NCBI RefSeq assembly: GCF_005434965.1
Contig: NZ_SKCI01000001.1
Span: forward strand, 1,076,952-1,140,951
Direction: 5' to 3'
Source of the DNA: Marimonas lutisalis
Lineage (GTDB): Bacteria > Pseudomonadota > Alphaproteobacteria > Rhodobacterales > Rhodobacteraceae
DNA: 64,000 nt
Made by a program: the position numbers and the translations under genes. Of the stretch, positions 55,727 to 64,000 are shown one piece after another (the first letter of the stretch is position 1; each line of letters begins with the position of its first letter). The notes beneath the pieces were generated by a model that ran no database searches, was not told the DNA's origin, and worked only from the letters and a program-made list of their open reading frames with translations.

Positions 55727-56701
55727 TCACCAGCGCAGAACCACCGCGCCCCAGGCCAGCCCGCCGCCGATCGCCTCGGTTACGATCAGGTCGCCCGGCT
55801 TGATCTGGCCGCGTTCCGCGCCGACCGACAGGGCCAGAGGGATCGAGGCGGCCGAGGTGTTGCCGTGGTCCTGAACGGTGACGATGACGCGCTCCATCGG
55901 GACGCCCATCTTCTTGGCCGTGCCCTTGATGATGCGGATATTGGCCTGGTGCGGCACGATCCAGTCGACCGCATCGTCGGACAGTCCGACCTTGGAGAGT
56001 GCGGTATGCGCGGTGGCGGTGAGCTTGTCCACGGCCTGGCGGAAGAGGGGGTTGCCCTGCATCCGCAACTTGCCGGAATGGCCGGTCGAGGACACGCCGC
56101 CATCGACATAGAGCATGTCGCGGAAGCGGCCATCGGAATTGAGATCCGCCGACAGGATGCCGCGATCGGAGGTGTCGCCGGTGCCGTCCTGCGCTTCGAG
56201 TACCAGGGCGCCGGCGCCATCGCCGAAGAGCACGCAGGTGGAGCGATCCGTCCAGTCCATGATGCGCGAGAAGGTCTCGGCGCCGATCACCAGGACGCGT
56301 TTGGCCTGGCCGGCGAGGATGAGCGCGTTGGCGTTGGTCAGGGCGAAGACGAAGCCCGCGCAGACGGCCTGAACGTCGAAGCCGAAGCCGCGGGTCATGC
56401 CGAGCCCGTCCTGCACCATGGTGGCGACCGAGGGAAAGGTGAGATCGGGCGTGGAGGTGGCGACCACGACGGCGTCGATGTCATCGGGTCCGCGGCCCGC
56501 GGCCGTGAGCGCACGACGCGCGGCGGCGATCGCCATGTCCGAGGTGGTTTCGCCTTCGGCCGCGAAATGGCGACGTTCGATCCCCGAGCGGGTACGGATC
56601 CACTCGTCGGTGGTGTCCAGGGTTTCCTCGAACGCGGCATTGGGCACGATGCGTTCGGGAAGGTAGTGGCCCACGCCCGTCACGACGGCCCTGACGCTCA
56701 T
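55727..56701 (-). CDS. fabH: 3-oxoacyl-ACP synthase III (KAS III)
   Basis: A 324-residue thiolase-fold enzyme starting fatty acid synthesis by condensing acetyl-CoA with malonyl-ACP. The catalytic Cys is in DVQAVCAGFVFAL (about 114), the His in DWIVPHQANIRI (about 249) and the Asn in QDHGNTSAASIPLAL (about 279). Full length. The start overlaps the plsX end by four bases. Confidence 0.95.
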   Translation of the reverse strand: MSVRAVVTGVGHYLPERIVPNAAFEETLDTTDEWIRTRSGIERRHFAAEGETTSDMAIAAARRALTAAGRGPDDIDAVVVATSTPDLTFPSVATMVQDGLGMTRGFGFDVQAVCAGFVFALTNANALILAGQAKRVLVIGAETFSRIMDWTDRSTCVLFGDGAGALVLEAQDGTGDTSDRGILSADLNSDGRFRDMLYVDGGVSSTGHSGKLRMQGNPLFRQAVDKLTATAHTALSKVGLSDDAVDWIVPHQANIRIIKGTAKKMGVPMERVIVTVQDHGNTSAASIPLALSVGAERGQIKPGDLIVTEAIGGGLAWGAVVLRW

Positions 56702-57813
56702 TTGTTTTCTCCGTCCTTGTCATCGACCGCGCTGTCGCTGGCCAGCATGGTGGCCGAGGCGATGCGCGCGGCGAGCTTCTGCGAGAAGTTGCTCTCGGCC
56801 AGCTGGTAGGCGAGCTTGACCGCCGCGGCCACGCCGGTGGCGTCGGCGCCGCCGTGGGATTTCACCACGGTGCCGTTGAGGCCGAGGAACACGCCGCCAT
56901 TGACCCGGCGCGGATCGATTCGCTTTTTCAACCGCTGCAGTGATGTATAGGCCAGAACCGAGGCGAGGCGCGAAAGCGGCGTGTACTTGAACGCTTCGCG
57001 CAGGAAATCGCCAATGAGCGAGGCGGTGCCTTCGCCGGTCTTCAGCGCCACGTTGCCGGTGAAGCCGTCGGTGACGATCACGTCGCAGCGGTCGCCGGGG
57101 ATGTCGGAGCCTTCGACGAATCCGACATAGTCGAACTTCGCGGCCTCGGCGTTTTCGGCGATGAGATCGTTGGCGGCCTTCATTTCGGGGCGGCCTTTGA
57201 ACTCTTCGGTGCCGACATTCAGGAGGCCGACGCGCGGCCGGGGCAGGTCGAGCCCGTTGCGGGCATAGGAGGCACCCATCAGCGCGTATTGCAGCAGGTC
57301 ACGCTCATCCGCTTTCACGTCGGCGCCGGCATCCAGCATGACGTTGAATTCCTGCGGGTTGCGCGAGGGCCAGAGCACGGCGATGGCGGGGCGGTAGACG
57401 CCGGGCAGCTTGCGCAGGCGCACGACCGACAGGAGCATCAGCGCGCCGGTATTGCCGCAAGAGACACAGACCGTGGCCTCGCCGCTGCGCACCGATTCAA
57501 GCGCGGACCACATCGAGCTGTCGCGGCGCGAGCGCAGAACCTCGCCGGGTTTGTCGTCCATTTCAACGACACCCTGGGCATCGCGAATCTCGCACCGGCC
57601 AGCCAGGTGTTTGCGGCGCGCGACCAGCGGGTCGAGCGTGGCGCGTGGGCCATGCAGGATGAACCCGGTGTCGGGATGGTTCTTGGCGAAACGAGAAATG
57701 CCGGCAACCACGGTTGCCGGCCCCTTGTCGCCGCCCATGGCGTCGACCGATATGATGATGCGCCCGGCGCCCGAGACCGTCCCCGTATCGGAGTTGTCCT
57801 GAGATTCGCTCAT
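56698..57813 (-). CDS. plsX: Phosphate acyltransferase PlsX
   Basis: A 371-residue enzyme making acyl-phosphate from acyl-ACP for phospholipid synthesis. It begins IISVDAMGGDKGP and contains AVLWPSRNPQEFNVMLDAGADVK, LLNVGTEEFKG and VTDGFTGNVALKTGEGTASL, all typical. Located between rpmF and fabH in the standard order and overlapping fabH by four bases. Confidence 0.95.
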   Translation of the reverse strand: MSESQDNSDTGTVSGAGRIIISVDAMGGDKGPATVVAGISRFAKNHPDTGFILHGPRATLDPLVARRKHLAGRCEIRDAQGVVEMDDKPGEVLRSRRDSSMWSALESVRSGEATVCVSCGNTGALMLLSVVRLRKLPGVYRPAIAVLWPSRNPQEFNVMLDAGADVKADERDLLQYALMGASYARNGLDLPRPRVGLLNVGTEEFKGRPEMKAANDLIAENAEAAKFDYVGFVEGSDIPGDRCDVIVTDGFTGNVALKTGEGTASLIGDFLREAFKYTPLSRLASVLAYTSLQRLKKRIDPRRVNGGVFLGLNGTVVKSHGGADATGVAAAVKLAYQLAESNFSQKLAARIASATMLASDSAVDDKDGENK

Positions 57814-57839
57814 GCGACGGGCGTCCCCGGAACGCCGGC

Positions 57840-58046
57840 TTAGGCCGCGTCTTCGTCCAGGTCGACCTCGTCCACCATGGCGACGATTTCACGATCGTCG
57901 TAGTGCCCGCAGGAGGGGCAGACATGGTGCGTGCGCTTCAGCTCGCCGCAGTTGGAGCATTCGTTCGGGTTTGCGGCAACAAGCGCGTCATGTGCACGGC
58001 GATTGTTGCGGCGCGATTTCGAGACTTTGTTCTGTTGGACAGCCAT
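57840..58046 (-). CDS. rpmF: 50S ribosomal protein L32
   Basis: A 68-residue basic ribosomal protein. It starts [19 protein letters not shown] and retains the zinc-ribbon cysteines (Cys30, 33, 43, 46 in [20 protein letters not shown]), the form needing zinc. It precedes plsX by 26 bp. Confidence 0.96.
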   Translation of the reverse strand: MAVQQNKVSKSRRNNRRAHDALVAANPNECSNCGELKRTHHVCPSCGHYDDREIVAMVDEVDLDEDAA

Positions 58047-58225
58047 GTCACAACCTCAATTCCGTTGCGGGCCACCGGCCCGGTGTTTCCTATGGGCAAA
58101 ACGCCCCTTTCGCGGGTGTCCGTGGCTCATATTCCTATCGAGCCGTTCTGTCCAACCCTAATTTCGCAAGAAGCCGGGAAAATAGTCGGAATCGCGCATG
58201 GTGCAAGCGGTTTTTTGCACCTGCA

Positions 58226-58774
58226 TCATTCATCCTTTTCCAGCTTGTCCCTGAGCGACGCGAGGCCGGCAAACGGGCGCGCATCTTCGTCGCGCATCGG
58301 GGCTTTGCCCGGCTCGGTATAGACCGCTTCGCCGAGTTCGGCGCCATCGGCGCGCGGATAGAGCGGCAGGGCGAGCGCCAGCGCCTCGATCATTGCTTCG
58401 GTCACGTCGATTTCATCGCCCAGGCGGTTGATCGTCTCATCCTCGGGCATCTCGACCTCTTCGCCGGCGTCGTCCTCGGGCAGGTGGGCAAGGTATCGGC
58501 GGTGCACGTCTTCCTCGATCCGGGTGGTGACGGGGGCGAGGGTGACGACGCAGGGCTGCACCACGGTGGCGCCAAGATGCGCGTCAAGCCGCCAGTCGCG
58601 CCGGCCATCGGCGGTGATGGTGCCGGTGAACGACAGTTTGCGCAGACCATCGAGGCCCAGTTCGGCGGCGATGGCGGCCAGTGCATCTGCATCGGGGCGC
58701 AGGGCGAATGTGGTTTCGGAGGTCTGCGACAGGTCGGAGACGCGGAAACGGGTGGCAGGGGCGGAGCGTGTCAT
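58226..58774 (-). CDS. DUF177 (YceD) family protein
   Basis: A 182-residue protein linked in bacteria and plants to 23S rRNA accumulation and usually encoded directly before rpmF, as here. The DUF177 core is seen in DWRLDAHLGATVVQPCVVTLAPVTTRIEEDV and the C-terminal ALALPLYPRADGAELGE. Start MTRSAPATRF is chosen on family length. A 179-bp gap before rpmF may hold an extra promoter. Confidence 0.87.
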   Translation of the reverse strand: MTRSAPATRFRVSDLSQTSETTFALRPDADALAAIAAELGLDGLRKLSFTGTITADGRRDWRLDAHLGATVVQPCVVTLAPVTTRIEEDVHRRYLAHLPEDDAGEEVEMPEDETINRLGDEIDVTEAMIEALALALPLYPRADGAELGEAVYTEPGKAPMRDEDARPFAGLASLRDKLEKDE

Positions 58775-58855
58775 AAGCTTACATTCTTGAACCGGGGGTG
58801 GGGGTGTTGTAAGCGGGATAAAAGGCGCGATCCGCCAAGGCAAGGGGGCAGCAAT

Positions 58856-59320
58856 ATGGGCATCGGAACAAAGGCACGCATCACGGCCGCCTGTCTGGGG
58901 TTGATCCTTGTCTCGGGGTGCGCGGAAATCATCCGCAATCACGGTTACGTTCCGGCCGAAGCCGAGTTGCAGGAAATCACCGTCGGCGTGGATTCACGCC
59001 AGACGGTCGAGGATGTGCTGGGCGCACCGTCGTCCTCGGCGCTGCTGCAGGGCGGCGACATCTACTATGTCCGCAGCCAGGTACGGCATTTCGGGGCAAT
59101 GCGACCCAAGGTGATCGACCGCGAGGTCGTGGCGATCAGCTTTGACGAGGCCGGGGTGGTGCAGAATATCGAGCGCTTCGGCCTGAAGGACGGCCAGGTT
59201 GTGCCGCTGGCACGGCGGGTGACGAGCTCGTCCGTGGAGGGCAAGGGCTTTATCCGGCAGCTGATGGGCGCCTTTGGCAACTTCAGCCCGACGCAGGCCT
59301 TCGGCGGCACGCGCAACTGA
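58856..59320 (+). CDS. bamE: Outer-membrane assembly lipoprotein BamE
   Basis: A 154-residue lipoprotein of the outer-membrane protein assembly machine. The lipobox is LVSGC (lipidated Cys22). The SmpA/OmlA domain follows: TVGVDSRQTVEDVLGAPSSSALLQGGDIYYVRS and VVAISFDEAGVVQNIERFGL. Divergent from the DUF177-rpmF operon. The longer open frame to its left is merely the antisense of that operon. Confidence 0.92.
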   Translation: MGIGTKARITAACLGLILVSGCAEIIRNHGYVPAEAELQEITVGVDSRQTVEDVLGAPSSSALLQGGDIYYVRSQVRHFGAMRPKVIDREVVAISFDEAGVVQNIERFGLKDGQVVPLARRVTSSSVEGKGFIRQLMGAFGNFSPTQAFGGTRN

Positions 59321-59399
59321 ATCTGGTCATGAAACTGTCATAGCTTGTGTGCGAAACGGGCTGCACGTATCGTGATGTGCAGATCCCGGGAGCGGTTCA

Positions 59400-60134
59400 A
59401 TGGTGCGGGCATTGGTGAAAGGGCGGTATCGCGCCCGGCTGGCCGAGAGCGCGGCGGATATCGCCGCAGTTCAGGCGTTGCGCCACCGCGCGTTTTTCGG
59501 AGACGAAGGCCTGGATGCAGACCGGTTTGATGCGATCTGCGCGCATTTCCTGATCGAGAATGCGAAAACCGGTGCATTGGTTGCCTGTTTCCGCATGCTG
59601 CCACTGACCTGCGGCGGCGAGATCGGGCGAAGCTATTCAGCCCAGTATTATGAATTGTCGGCGCTTGAGGCGTTTGATGGCCCGATGGTGGAGATGGGCC
59701 GCTTTTGCATTGCGCCGGGGCAGAGGGATGCGGACATCCTGCGCGTGGCCTGGGGTGCGATGACGGCCTATGTCGATGAAAACAGGGTGGAATTGCTGTT
59801 TGGCTGTTCGTCTTTCGCCGGCATCGACGAAACTCGGTATCTCGATGCCTTTGCCTGGCTGAAAGAGCGGCACTTGGCGCCCAAGCGGTGGCTGCCGCGG
59901 GTGAAGGCGCCGGAGGTGTTCCGCTTTGCCGCGCGGTTGCGGCGCAAACCCGATGCCAAGCGCGCGATGCGGGGCATGCCGCCCTTGTTGCGCAGCTACC
60001 TGATGATGGGCGGCTGGGTGAGCGATCATGCGGTGGTGGATGCGCAGATGGGGACGCTGCATGTCTTTACCGGGGTCGAGATCGGGCGCATCCCCGATGC
60101 ACGCAAGCGGCTGTTGCGCGCAGTGGCAGGGTAG
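59400..60134 (+). CDS. olsB: Ornithine acyl-ACP N-acyltransferase
   Basis: A 244-residue GNAT-fold enzyme that attaches a 3-hydroxyacyl chain to ornithine, the first step of ornithine-lipid synthesis. It resembles OlsB in ALRHRAFFGDEGLDADRFDAICAH, PMVEMGRFCIAPGQRDADILRVAWG and FGCSSFAGIDETRYLDAF. The second enzyme, OlsA, which usually follows directly in this group, is not here; the next gene is an ABC-F ATPase. Confidence 0.83.
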   Translation: MVRALVKGRYRARLAESAADIAAVQALRHRAFFGDEGLDADRFDAICAHFLIENAKTGALVACFRMLPLTCGGEIGRSYSAQYYELSALEAFDGPMVEMGRFCIAPGQRDADILRVAWGAMTAYVDENRVELLFGCSSFAGIDETRYLDAFAWLKERHLAPKRWLPRVKAPEVFRFAARLRRKPDAKRAMRGMPPLLRSYLMMGGWVSDHAVVDAQMGTLHVFTGVEIGRIPDARKRLLRAVAG

Positions 60135-60170
60135 CTTGACCCAGGTCGCGCGGCGCGGTAGCGGGACGGC

Positions 60171-61994
60171 ATGGCGCGTGCTCCTTTACTGCAACTGACC
60201 GATATTTCGCTGACCTTCGGCGGTGAGCCGGTTTTCGACGGGCTGAGCCTGGTGATTCAGCCGGGCGACCGGGTGGCACTGGTGGGGCGCAACGGATCGG
60301 GCAAGTCGACGCTGATGAAGGTGATGGCCGGGCTGGTGGAGCCCGACCGGGGCGAGCGGGTGGAGGGCCCCGGTGTGAGCGTGGGCTACATGGAGCAGGA
60401 GCCCGAGATGAAGGGCTTTGCCACGCTGGGCGATTATGCGGCCAGTGGCCTGGAACCCGGTGAGCTTTACAAGGTGGAGCGCGCGGGCGAGGGGCTGAAA
60501 TTCGATCCCGCGCGCGCGGTCGGCACCGCCTCGGGCGGGGAGCGGCGGCGGGCGGCGCTGGCCAAGCTGATGGCCGAGGCGCCGGAACTGATGCTGCTGG
60601 ACGAGCCGACGAACCACCTGGATATCGAGGCGGTGCTGTGGCTGGAAGCCGAGCTGAAGGCGACGCGGCGGGCCTTTGTCCTGATCTCGCACGACCGCGC
60701 GTTTCTGCGTGAGTTGACGCGCGCAACCCTTTGGATTGACAGGGGAATGGTGCGTCGGCAGGAAAAGGGTTTCGAGGCGTTCGAGGCCTGGCGCGACAAG
60801 ATCTGGGAAGAAGAGGACCAGGCGCGCCACAAGCTGGACCGCAAGATCAAGTCCGAGGCGCGCTGGGCTGTGGAAGGCATCAGCGCGCGGCGCAAACGGA
60901 ACATGGGGCGCGTGCGGGCGCTGGCCGACCTGCGCGCCGAGCGCGCGGCGCAGATCAGCCGCCAGGGCGCGGCGTCGATGGCGCTGGAGGCAGGCCCGAA
61001 ATCGGGCCGCAAGGTGATCGAAGCAAAAGGTATTTCAAAGGCTTACAACGGAAAGGTGATCCTGTCGGGCTTTGATCTGACGGTGATTCGCGGCGATCGG
61101 GTGGCCTTTGTCGGGCCGAATGGCGTGGGCAAGACGACGCTGCTCAAGATCCTGATGGGTGAAGTGGCGCCGGACGAAGGAAGCGTGAAGCACGGCACCA
61201 ACCTGGTGCCGGCGGTGTTCGACCAGGCGCGCGCGCAGCTGGACCCGGAGATGAGCCTTTGGGACAGCTTGACAGGCGATCCCGACATGCGGGTTTCGGG
61301 CAAGGCCGACCAGATCATGGTCCGCGGTCAGCCGAAGCACGTGGTGGGATACCTGAAAGAGTTCCTGTTCGACGAGCGGCAGGCGCGGGCGCCGGTCAAG
61401 TCCTTGTCGGGAGGGGAAAAAGCCCGGCTTCTGCTGGCCAAGATCATGGCCAGGGAAAGCAACCTGCTGGTGCTGGACGAGCCGACGAACGACCTGGATG
61501 TCGAGACGCTGGACCTGCTGCAGGAGTTGCTGGACAGCTATGACGGCACGGTGCTGCTGGTCAGCCACGACCGCGATTTCCTGGACCGGGTGGCGACGAT
61601 TACCGTGGCGATGGAGGGGGGCGGCCGCGCCACCGTCTATGCCGGCGGATGGAGCGACTACCAGGTGCAGAAAACCGGGGCTGACGGTGTTCAAGCCCCA
61701 GAAAAGAAAGAAAAATCCAAGTCGATCCAACCGAAATCCGAGGCGACCAAAACGCAGAAACCTGGGCTGAGCTTTACCGAAAAGCACCGGCTGGAGGAAT
61801 TGCCGGGGGTGATCGAGCGGCTGGAGGCGGAGATTGCCAAGCTGGAGGAATTCCTGGCGCAGCCGGACCTGTTTACCCGCGAGCCGGTGAAATTCAAGAA
61901 GGCGACGGAGGCCCTGGTCGAGCGGCAGGAGGCGCTGACCGCGGCCGAGGAGGAATGGTTAACGCTGGCTGAAAAGGCGGAAGCTGAAGGTTAA
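60171..61994 (+). CDS. ABC-F family ATPase (Uup-like)
   Basis: A 607-residue cytoplasmic protein with two ABC cassettes and no membrane domain. The first cassette has Walker A GRNGSGKST (about 39-47) and signature SGGERRRAAL; the second has GPNGVGKTT (about 316-324) and SGGEKARLLLAK. A linker between them is rich in charged residues. A C-terminal coiled coil (ELPGVIERLEAEIAKLEEFLAQ) suggests Uup rather than EttA. Members act at the ribosome or in DNA structure handling. Starts 36 bp after olsB. Confidence 0.88.
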   Translation: MARAPLLQLTDISLTFGGEPVFDGLSLVIQPGDRVALVGRNGSGKSTLMKVMAGLVEPDRGERVEGPGVSVGYMEQEPEMKGFATLGDYAASGLEPGELYKVERAGEGLKFDPARAVGTASGGERRRAALAKLMAEAPELMLLDEPTNHLDIEAVLWLEAELKATRRAFVLISHDRAFLRELTRATLWIDRGMVRRQEKGFEAFEAWRDKIWEEEDQARHKLDRKIKSEARWAVEGISARRKRNMGRVRALADLRAERAAQISRQGAASMALEAGPKSGRKVIEAKGISKAYNGKVILSGFDLTVIRGDRVAFVGPNGVGKTTLLKILMGEVAPDEGSVKHGTNLVPAVFDQARAQLDPEMSLWDSLTGDPDMRVSGKADQIMVRGQPKHVVGYLKEFLFDERQARAPVKSLSGGEKARLLLAKIMARESNLLVLDEPTNDLDVETLDLLQELLDSYDGTVLLVSHDRDFLDRVATITVAMEGGGRATVYAGGWSDYQVQKTGADGVQAPEKKEKSKSIQPKSEATKTQKPGLSFTEKHRLEELPGVIERLEAEIAKLEEFLAQPDLFTREPVKFKKATEALVERQEALTAAEEEWLTLAEKAEAEG

Positions 61995-62010
61995 CATGGG
62001 CCAAGATCCG

Positions 62011-62056
62011 GGGGGTGATTTGCGTGCACCGCCCGGCTGACATCCGGCTGCCGGGC
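62011..62056. repeat. Dispersed 46-bp intergenic repeat, copy 2
   Basis: This copy differs from 53015-53060 at two adjacent bases. It lies between the ABC-F stop and the convergent HxlR stop. GTTAAC flanks it at 61991 and 62063. Confidence 0.8.
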
Positions 62057-62097
62057 AGAGCGTTAACACGATCCCGTTTTTCGCTGCGCCGACGGCG

Positions 62098-62817
62098 TCA
62101 AACGGTCCTGCGCATCGCCTCGCTGCGGGGGGCATCGACGCAATCGGCAAAGCTGCTTTGCCGCAGCCATTTCGTCAGGGTGCGTGCCATCAAGTCATGC
62201 CCGATGAGGGCTATCCGGCCGCTGTCGATTTCTTCGTCAAAGCTGGTGTGACCCATCCAGGCCGATGTCAGGTCACGCAGGTTGCAGACAACGTAGAGGT
62301 CAATGTTGAACTTCGGATCGGTATAGCACAGGTCGATTTCCTCACCGGGTTTCGACACCAGCCAGTACTTGGCGCTGTCGTTCGGGGGGTCGTTCAGCAG
62401 GAACTGGATGACGCTTTTGCGCTTGGGCAGTTGCAACTGGTCGATCTTGCCGCGGATTTTCCACATCAGGAGCCGGGCATCGAGGTGCTGAAGCGAGACG
62501 TTGCAGTCGATATGGCGGTGGGCCCATTCGCCAAGCCCGGTGATCAATGGCTGTAGTTCATCGGCCACCGGGGTTGTGAGATACTCGGCGTGGCCGCCTG
62601 TCGCGGCGTCCCGACGCGTAATGAGGCCGTTGGCCTCCATCTCTTTCAGGCGCTTCGATAAAAGGCCCGGTGACATGCCCGGAACGCCGCGCTGAATCTC
62701 GTTGAAGCGGGTTGAGCCGGACCACATTTCACACAGCAAGAGCATGGTCCAGCGTGGTTCGAGCAGACTGGCCGCCATCGCGACGGGGCAGAACTTCGGA
62801 TAGGTCGTATCGGACAT
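62098..62817 (-). CDS. HxlR-family transcriptional regulator, paralogue
   Basis: A 239-residue regulator built like the one at 21462-22157: HxlR winged helix (KFCPVAMAASLLEPRWTMLLLCEMW, STRFNEIQRGVPGMSPGLLSKRLKEME) and an SCP2-like C-terminal half (FLLNDPPNDSAKYWLVSKPGEEIDLCYTDPKFNIDLYVVCNLRDLTSAWMG). It is divergent from a tautomerase-like gene, its probable target. The C-terminal domain may bind a small hydrophobic ligand, by analogy with sterol-carrier folds. Confidence 0.85.
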   Translation of the reverse strand: MSDTTYPKFCPVAMAASLLEPRWTMLLLCEMWSGSTRFNEIQRGVPGMSPGLLSKRLKEMEANGLITRRDAATGGHAEYLTTPVADELQPLITGLGEWAHRHIDCNVSLQHLDARLLMWKIRGKIDQLQLPKRKSVIQFLLNDPPNDSAKYWLVSKPGEEIDLCYTDPKFNIDLYVVCNLRDLTSAWMGHTSFDEEIDSGRIALIGHDLMARTLTKWLRQSSFADCVDAPRSEAMRRTV

Positions 62818-62969
62818 GAAAGCACCTCCTGCCCCAGCTAAGCATTGTCGCCTGCGTGGCGTCTACTGCACAAACTGTAGTGGATTTCCTGCATTTTCAG
62901 AACTGGCTGGGGTCCGGGCGGCGGTGGGAGAGTGGGTTTTATCAGTTCAGCAAGGAAAGGAGACTGATG

Positions 62970-63185
62970 ATGCCACTGGTGGATATCGAAGTGATCGAAG
63001 GCGTTTTCGACGACGAACAGAAGGCGCAAATGATCGAGAAAGTGACCAATGCGATGGTCGAGGTCGAAGGCGAAAACATGCGCGGCGTGACCTGGGTGCG
63101 CGTGAAGGAAGTGCGCAGCGGCCAATGGGGGATCGGTGGCACCACCCCGAGCGCAGCCGATATCAAGGCGATGGCCGCCGGATAG
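62970..63185 (+). CDS. 4-oxalocrotonate tautomerase-like protein
   Basis: A 71-residue protein starting MPLVDIEVIEG, so Pro1 after Met removal would be the catalytic base of the tautomerase superfamily. RGVTWVRVKEVRSGQWGIGG supplies the Arg-containing strand. An extra ATG directly before (62967) is possible, but would displace the catalytic proline. GGAGACTG precedes it. The gene is divergent from the HxlR regulator, suggesting an aromatic- or enol-compound pathway. Confidence 0.82.
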   Translation: MPLVDIEVIEGVFDDEQKAQMIEKVTNAMVEVEGENMRGVTWVRVKEVRSGQWGIGGTTPSAADIKAMAAG

Positions 63186-63203
63186 GGCCGCCTTCGACAA
63201 ATG

Positions 63204-63237
63204 AAAAGGCCGGGCGCCTGCGGGTGCCCGGCCTTTT
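63204..63237. terminator. Bidirectional terminator, tautomerase and SDR
   Basis: AAAAGGCCGGGCGCC and GGTGCCCGGCCTTTT form a 15-bp stem with one wobble and a four-base loop. The A and T tracts on either side serve both convergent genes. Confidence 0.9.
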
Positions 63238-63256
63238 GACTGTCATATGAAAGGCG

Positions 63257-64000
63257 TTACTGCATGCGCAGGGCGCCGTCGATACGGATGACGGTGCCGT
63301 TCAGGTAACCGCATTCGACGATGAATTGCGCCAGGCGGCCGTATTCGTTGGGGTCGCCCAGGCGCTGCGGGCAGGTGACGTCGGCGGCGAGCTGGTCCTG
63401 AACCTCTTGCGGCAGGCCCATCAGCATGGGCGTGGCGAAGATGCCGGGTGCGATGGTCATCACCCGAATGCCGTTGCGGGCGAGATCGCGCGCCATGGGC
63501 AGGGTCATGCCGACGATGCCGCCCTTGGACGAGGCATAGCCGACCTGGCCCTTCTGCCCGTCGAAGGCAGCAACCGAGGCGGTGTTGATGATCACGCCGC
63601 GGGCGCCATCGTCATCGGGATCATTCGTGGCCATTTCCGCGGCGGCAAGCCGCGCGACGTTGAAACTGCCTACGAGGTTGATGTCGATGATCCGCTTGTA
63701 GTGGTCGAGGCTGTGCGGGCCTTCCTTGCCCAGCGTCTTTTCGGCGGTGCCGATGCCGGCGCAGTTGACCGCACAGGTAATGCGGCCCATCGCCTCTTTG
63801 GCCTTGGCGACGGCGGCGGCGACGCTGTCCTCGGAGGTGACATCGGTTTCGGCGAAGGTGGCGCCGATTTCTTTCGCGACGGCTTCGCCGCGCGCGGCGT
63901 CGCGGTCGAGCAGGGTGACCTGCGCGCCGGCGGAGAGGAACTGGCGGGCGGTGGCCTCGCCCAGGCCCGAGGCGCCCCCGGTGATGATGGCAGCGGTGTC
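63257..64000 (-). CDS. SDR-family oxidoreductase (partial, runs off right edge)
   Basis: The C-terminal 247 codons of a short-chain dehydrogenase. It shows the cofactor motif [17 protein letters not shown] at the window edge, NCAGIGT, the catalytic Ser/Tyr/Lys in [24 protein letters not shown], and PGIFATPM. The layout resembles HSD17B10-type 3-hydroxyacyl-CoA dehydrogenases, which fit branched-chain amino-acid or fatty-acid breakdown. Only the first few codons lie outside the window; the gene reads leftward and ends against the shared terminator. Confidence 0.87.
   Translation of the reverse strand, partial: DTAAIITGGASGLGEATARQFLSAGAQVTLLDRDAARGEAVAKEIGATFAETDVTSEDSVAAAVAKAKEAMGRITCAVNCAGIGTAEKTLGKEGPHSLDHYKRIIDINLVGSFNVARLAAAEMATNDPDDDGARGVIINTASVAAFDGQKGQVGYASSKGGIVGMTLPMARDLARNGIRVMTIAPGIFATPMLMGLPQEVQDQLAADVTCPQRLGDPNEYGRLAQFIVECGYLNGTVIRIDGALRMQ

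Noticed and set aside
57812-58855. Plus-strand frame extending bamE leftwards over plsX, rpmF and DUF177
   Set aside because: It is antisense to three well-supported genes. The lipoprotein start at 58856 has a correct lipobox position.
62818-62969. A second palindrome like 21384-21404 between the other HxlR gene and the tautomerase
   Set aside because: Only a weak CTAC...GTAG pair (about 62863-62879) and half-sites resembling TTCAG were found, not enough to call an operator.

Overview
The window is GC-rich chromosomal DNA from an alphaproteobacterium, almost certainly a member of the Rhodobacterales (Roseobacter group). The main evidence is gene order: DUF177-rpmF-plsX-fabH-ihfA-merR, cckA near recA and alaS, and SPOR-nagZ-scpA-scpB. 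A two-domain dcd, an ornithine-lipid acyltransferase and a recA promoter with GTTC-N7-GATC point the same way. It holds about 55 protein genes, four complete tRNA genes (Val, Asn, Gly, Pro), remnants of two insertion-sequence types and no rRNA or CRISPR array.

1-5.1 kb: two loci where a tRNA 3' end is repeated 114-115 bp downstream next to a conserved hairpin, a histidine phosphatase, a MaoC hydratase, a DUF1326/DUF2182 pair and an acyl-CoA synthetase. 5.2-19.8 kb is a degraded cell-surface region: a broken RTX/VCBS adhesin, then (after an intact acyl-CoA carboxylase operon) a broken Sel1-repeat protein, a broken UDP-glucuronate decarboxylase, an intact galE and a glycosyltransferase cut by an IS6-family element. 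19.8-24.6 kb is accessory DNA bounded by two pieces of an IS3-family element. It carries a flavin-dependent monooxygenase-like gene divergent from an HxlR regulator, and a LysR regulator divergent from a tiny secreted peptide. It ends in a regulator gene cut short by the IS3 remnant.

24.7-34.6 kb: metabolic and signalling genes (metallo-hydrolase, orphan EnvZ-like kinase, choline-sulfatase, DUF2235 hydrolase, membrane protein, cupin, ferredoxin-ASKHA corrinoid-type activator, agmatinase-family ureohydrolase). 34.7-53 kb is conserved core: guaB, an RsmB-type methyltransferase, cckA (with a CtrA-type site), recA (two LexA-type sites), alaS, typA, argS, a SPOR protein, nagZ, scpA and scpB. 53-64 kb: dcd, the lipid/ribosome operon, bamE, olsB, an ABC-F ATPase, a second HxlR regulator divergent from a tautomerase, and a short-chain dehydrogenase running off the right edge.

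The observations most worth following are the tRNA-end repeats, the co-decay of adhesin and polysaccharide genes, the G-quadruplex motif in a hairpin loop at 764-814, the CtrA and LexA sites, and the small secreted peptide beside a LysR regulator. Five single-base frameshifts lie in short homopolymers, so sequencing error must be excluded before those genes are called dead. The nonsense codon, internal deletion and IS truncation nearby argue for real decay.
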